Of a DNA stretch of 33,957 nt, positions 33,834 through 33,957 are shown piece after piece (within the stretch, counting starts at the first letter, position 1; each line of letters opens with the position of its first letter). The position numbers and the translations under genes were made by a program. The notes below the pieces were generated by a model, which searched no databases, was not told where the DNA came from, and saw only the letters and a program-made list of their open reading frames with translations. The stretch covers positions 1 to 33,957 of the forward strand of contig JARLJD010000020.1 of assembly GCA_031291395.1 (NCBI GenBank), read 5' to 3'. Origin of the DNA: Alphaproteobacteria bacterium. GTDB taxonomy: Bacteria; Pseudomonadota; Alphaproteobacteria; UBA9219.

Positions 33834-33957
33834 CTATGAACTGACCCGCGACAGCCAATCGCGAGAAGCGATGGAGGTGATGCGGGTGGCTTCGTTGGTT
33901 AAAGCTTGCCAAGCGTTGCAGCAAGCGTCGACGATGTCGTTGTAGGAATCGAGGATG
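33834..33957 (-). CDS. IS630-family transposase, C-terminal end (partial)
   Basis: The frame enters from the right edge and reads ILDSYNDIVDACCNAWQALT, then NEATRITSIASRDWLSRVSS and TAG (33834-33836). DACC-x-AW-x-L and I-x-SI-x-x-R-x-W are the characteristic last helix of IS630 DDE transposases. The catalytic residues lie outside the window. The sequence after the stop, TGGGATTGGTATTAA, is probably the element's end. Confidence 0.85.
   Translation of the reverse strand, partial: ILDSYNDIVDACCNAWQALTNEATRITSIASRDWLSRVSS

Noticed and set aside
1..33957. CRISPR array, toxin-antitoxin pair or prophage
   Set aside because: No regularly spaced direct repeats, no cas-like proteins, no phage structural genes and no integrase were seen.

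Overview
The window looks like an alphaproteobacterial chromosome segment. A divergently placed CckA-type hybrid kinase, the GC-rich codon use of the flanking genes and the style of the DNA-repair and cell-wall genes support this; the genus cannot be told from the sequence. Core genes lie at both ends. A large accessory block of surface-polysaccharide genes (about 6.3-27.7 kb) lies between them, with genes on both strands, lower and uneven GC, and many broken genes.

Left flank (1-6.2 kb): a possible C-terminal gene tip, a dispersed inverted-repeat element, cckA on the minus strand, and a divergent three-gene signalling set made of a single-domain receiver, a CheX/CheC-like protein and a membrane-bound CheA-like HPt kinase that has no CheW-binding domain.

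Polysaccharide block (6.3-27.7 kb): a rhamnosyltransferase-like GT2, a GDP-fucose-synthase-like reductase, two paralogous GT4 enzymes (one fused to a GT2), an HddC-like nucleotidyltransferase, a large secreted repeat protein, a methyltransferase, two further GT2 enzymes, an ATP-grasp/HAD fusion, two acyltransferase-3 membrane proteins, a DegT-type aminotransferase, an HddA-like heptose kinase and a GMD-like dehydratase. HddA, HddC, the GMD-like and the Fcl-like enzymes together suggest synthesis of a GDP-(6-deoxy)-manno-heptose, which the glycosyltransferases would build into a capsule or O-chain that is then methylated and acylated. The block also holds remnants of a CDP-glucose dehydratase, a glycosyltransferase, a transposase and unidentified genes, so its gene content has turned over repeatedly. 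One GT2 gene has a C9 tract just after its only plausible ATG. The tract puts the gene out of frame by one base, as expected of a phase-variable OFF state or of a homopolymer sequencing error. A second C10 tract lies just upstream.

Right flank (27.7-34 kb): a 599-aa DUF2786-like protein, tRNA-Thr(UGU), a cyclase/kynurenine-formamidase-like hydrolase, a family-4-type uracil-DNA glycosylase carrying a palindromic element translated in frame, a soluble lytic transglycosylase, and the 3' end of an IS630-family transposase. Three copies of one long inverted-repeat element sit just downstream of cckA, the DUF2786 gene and the transglycosylase gene.
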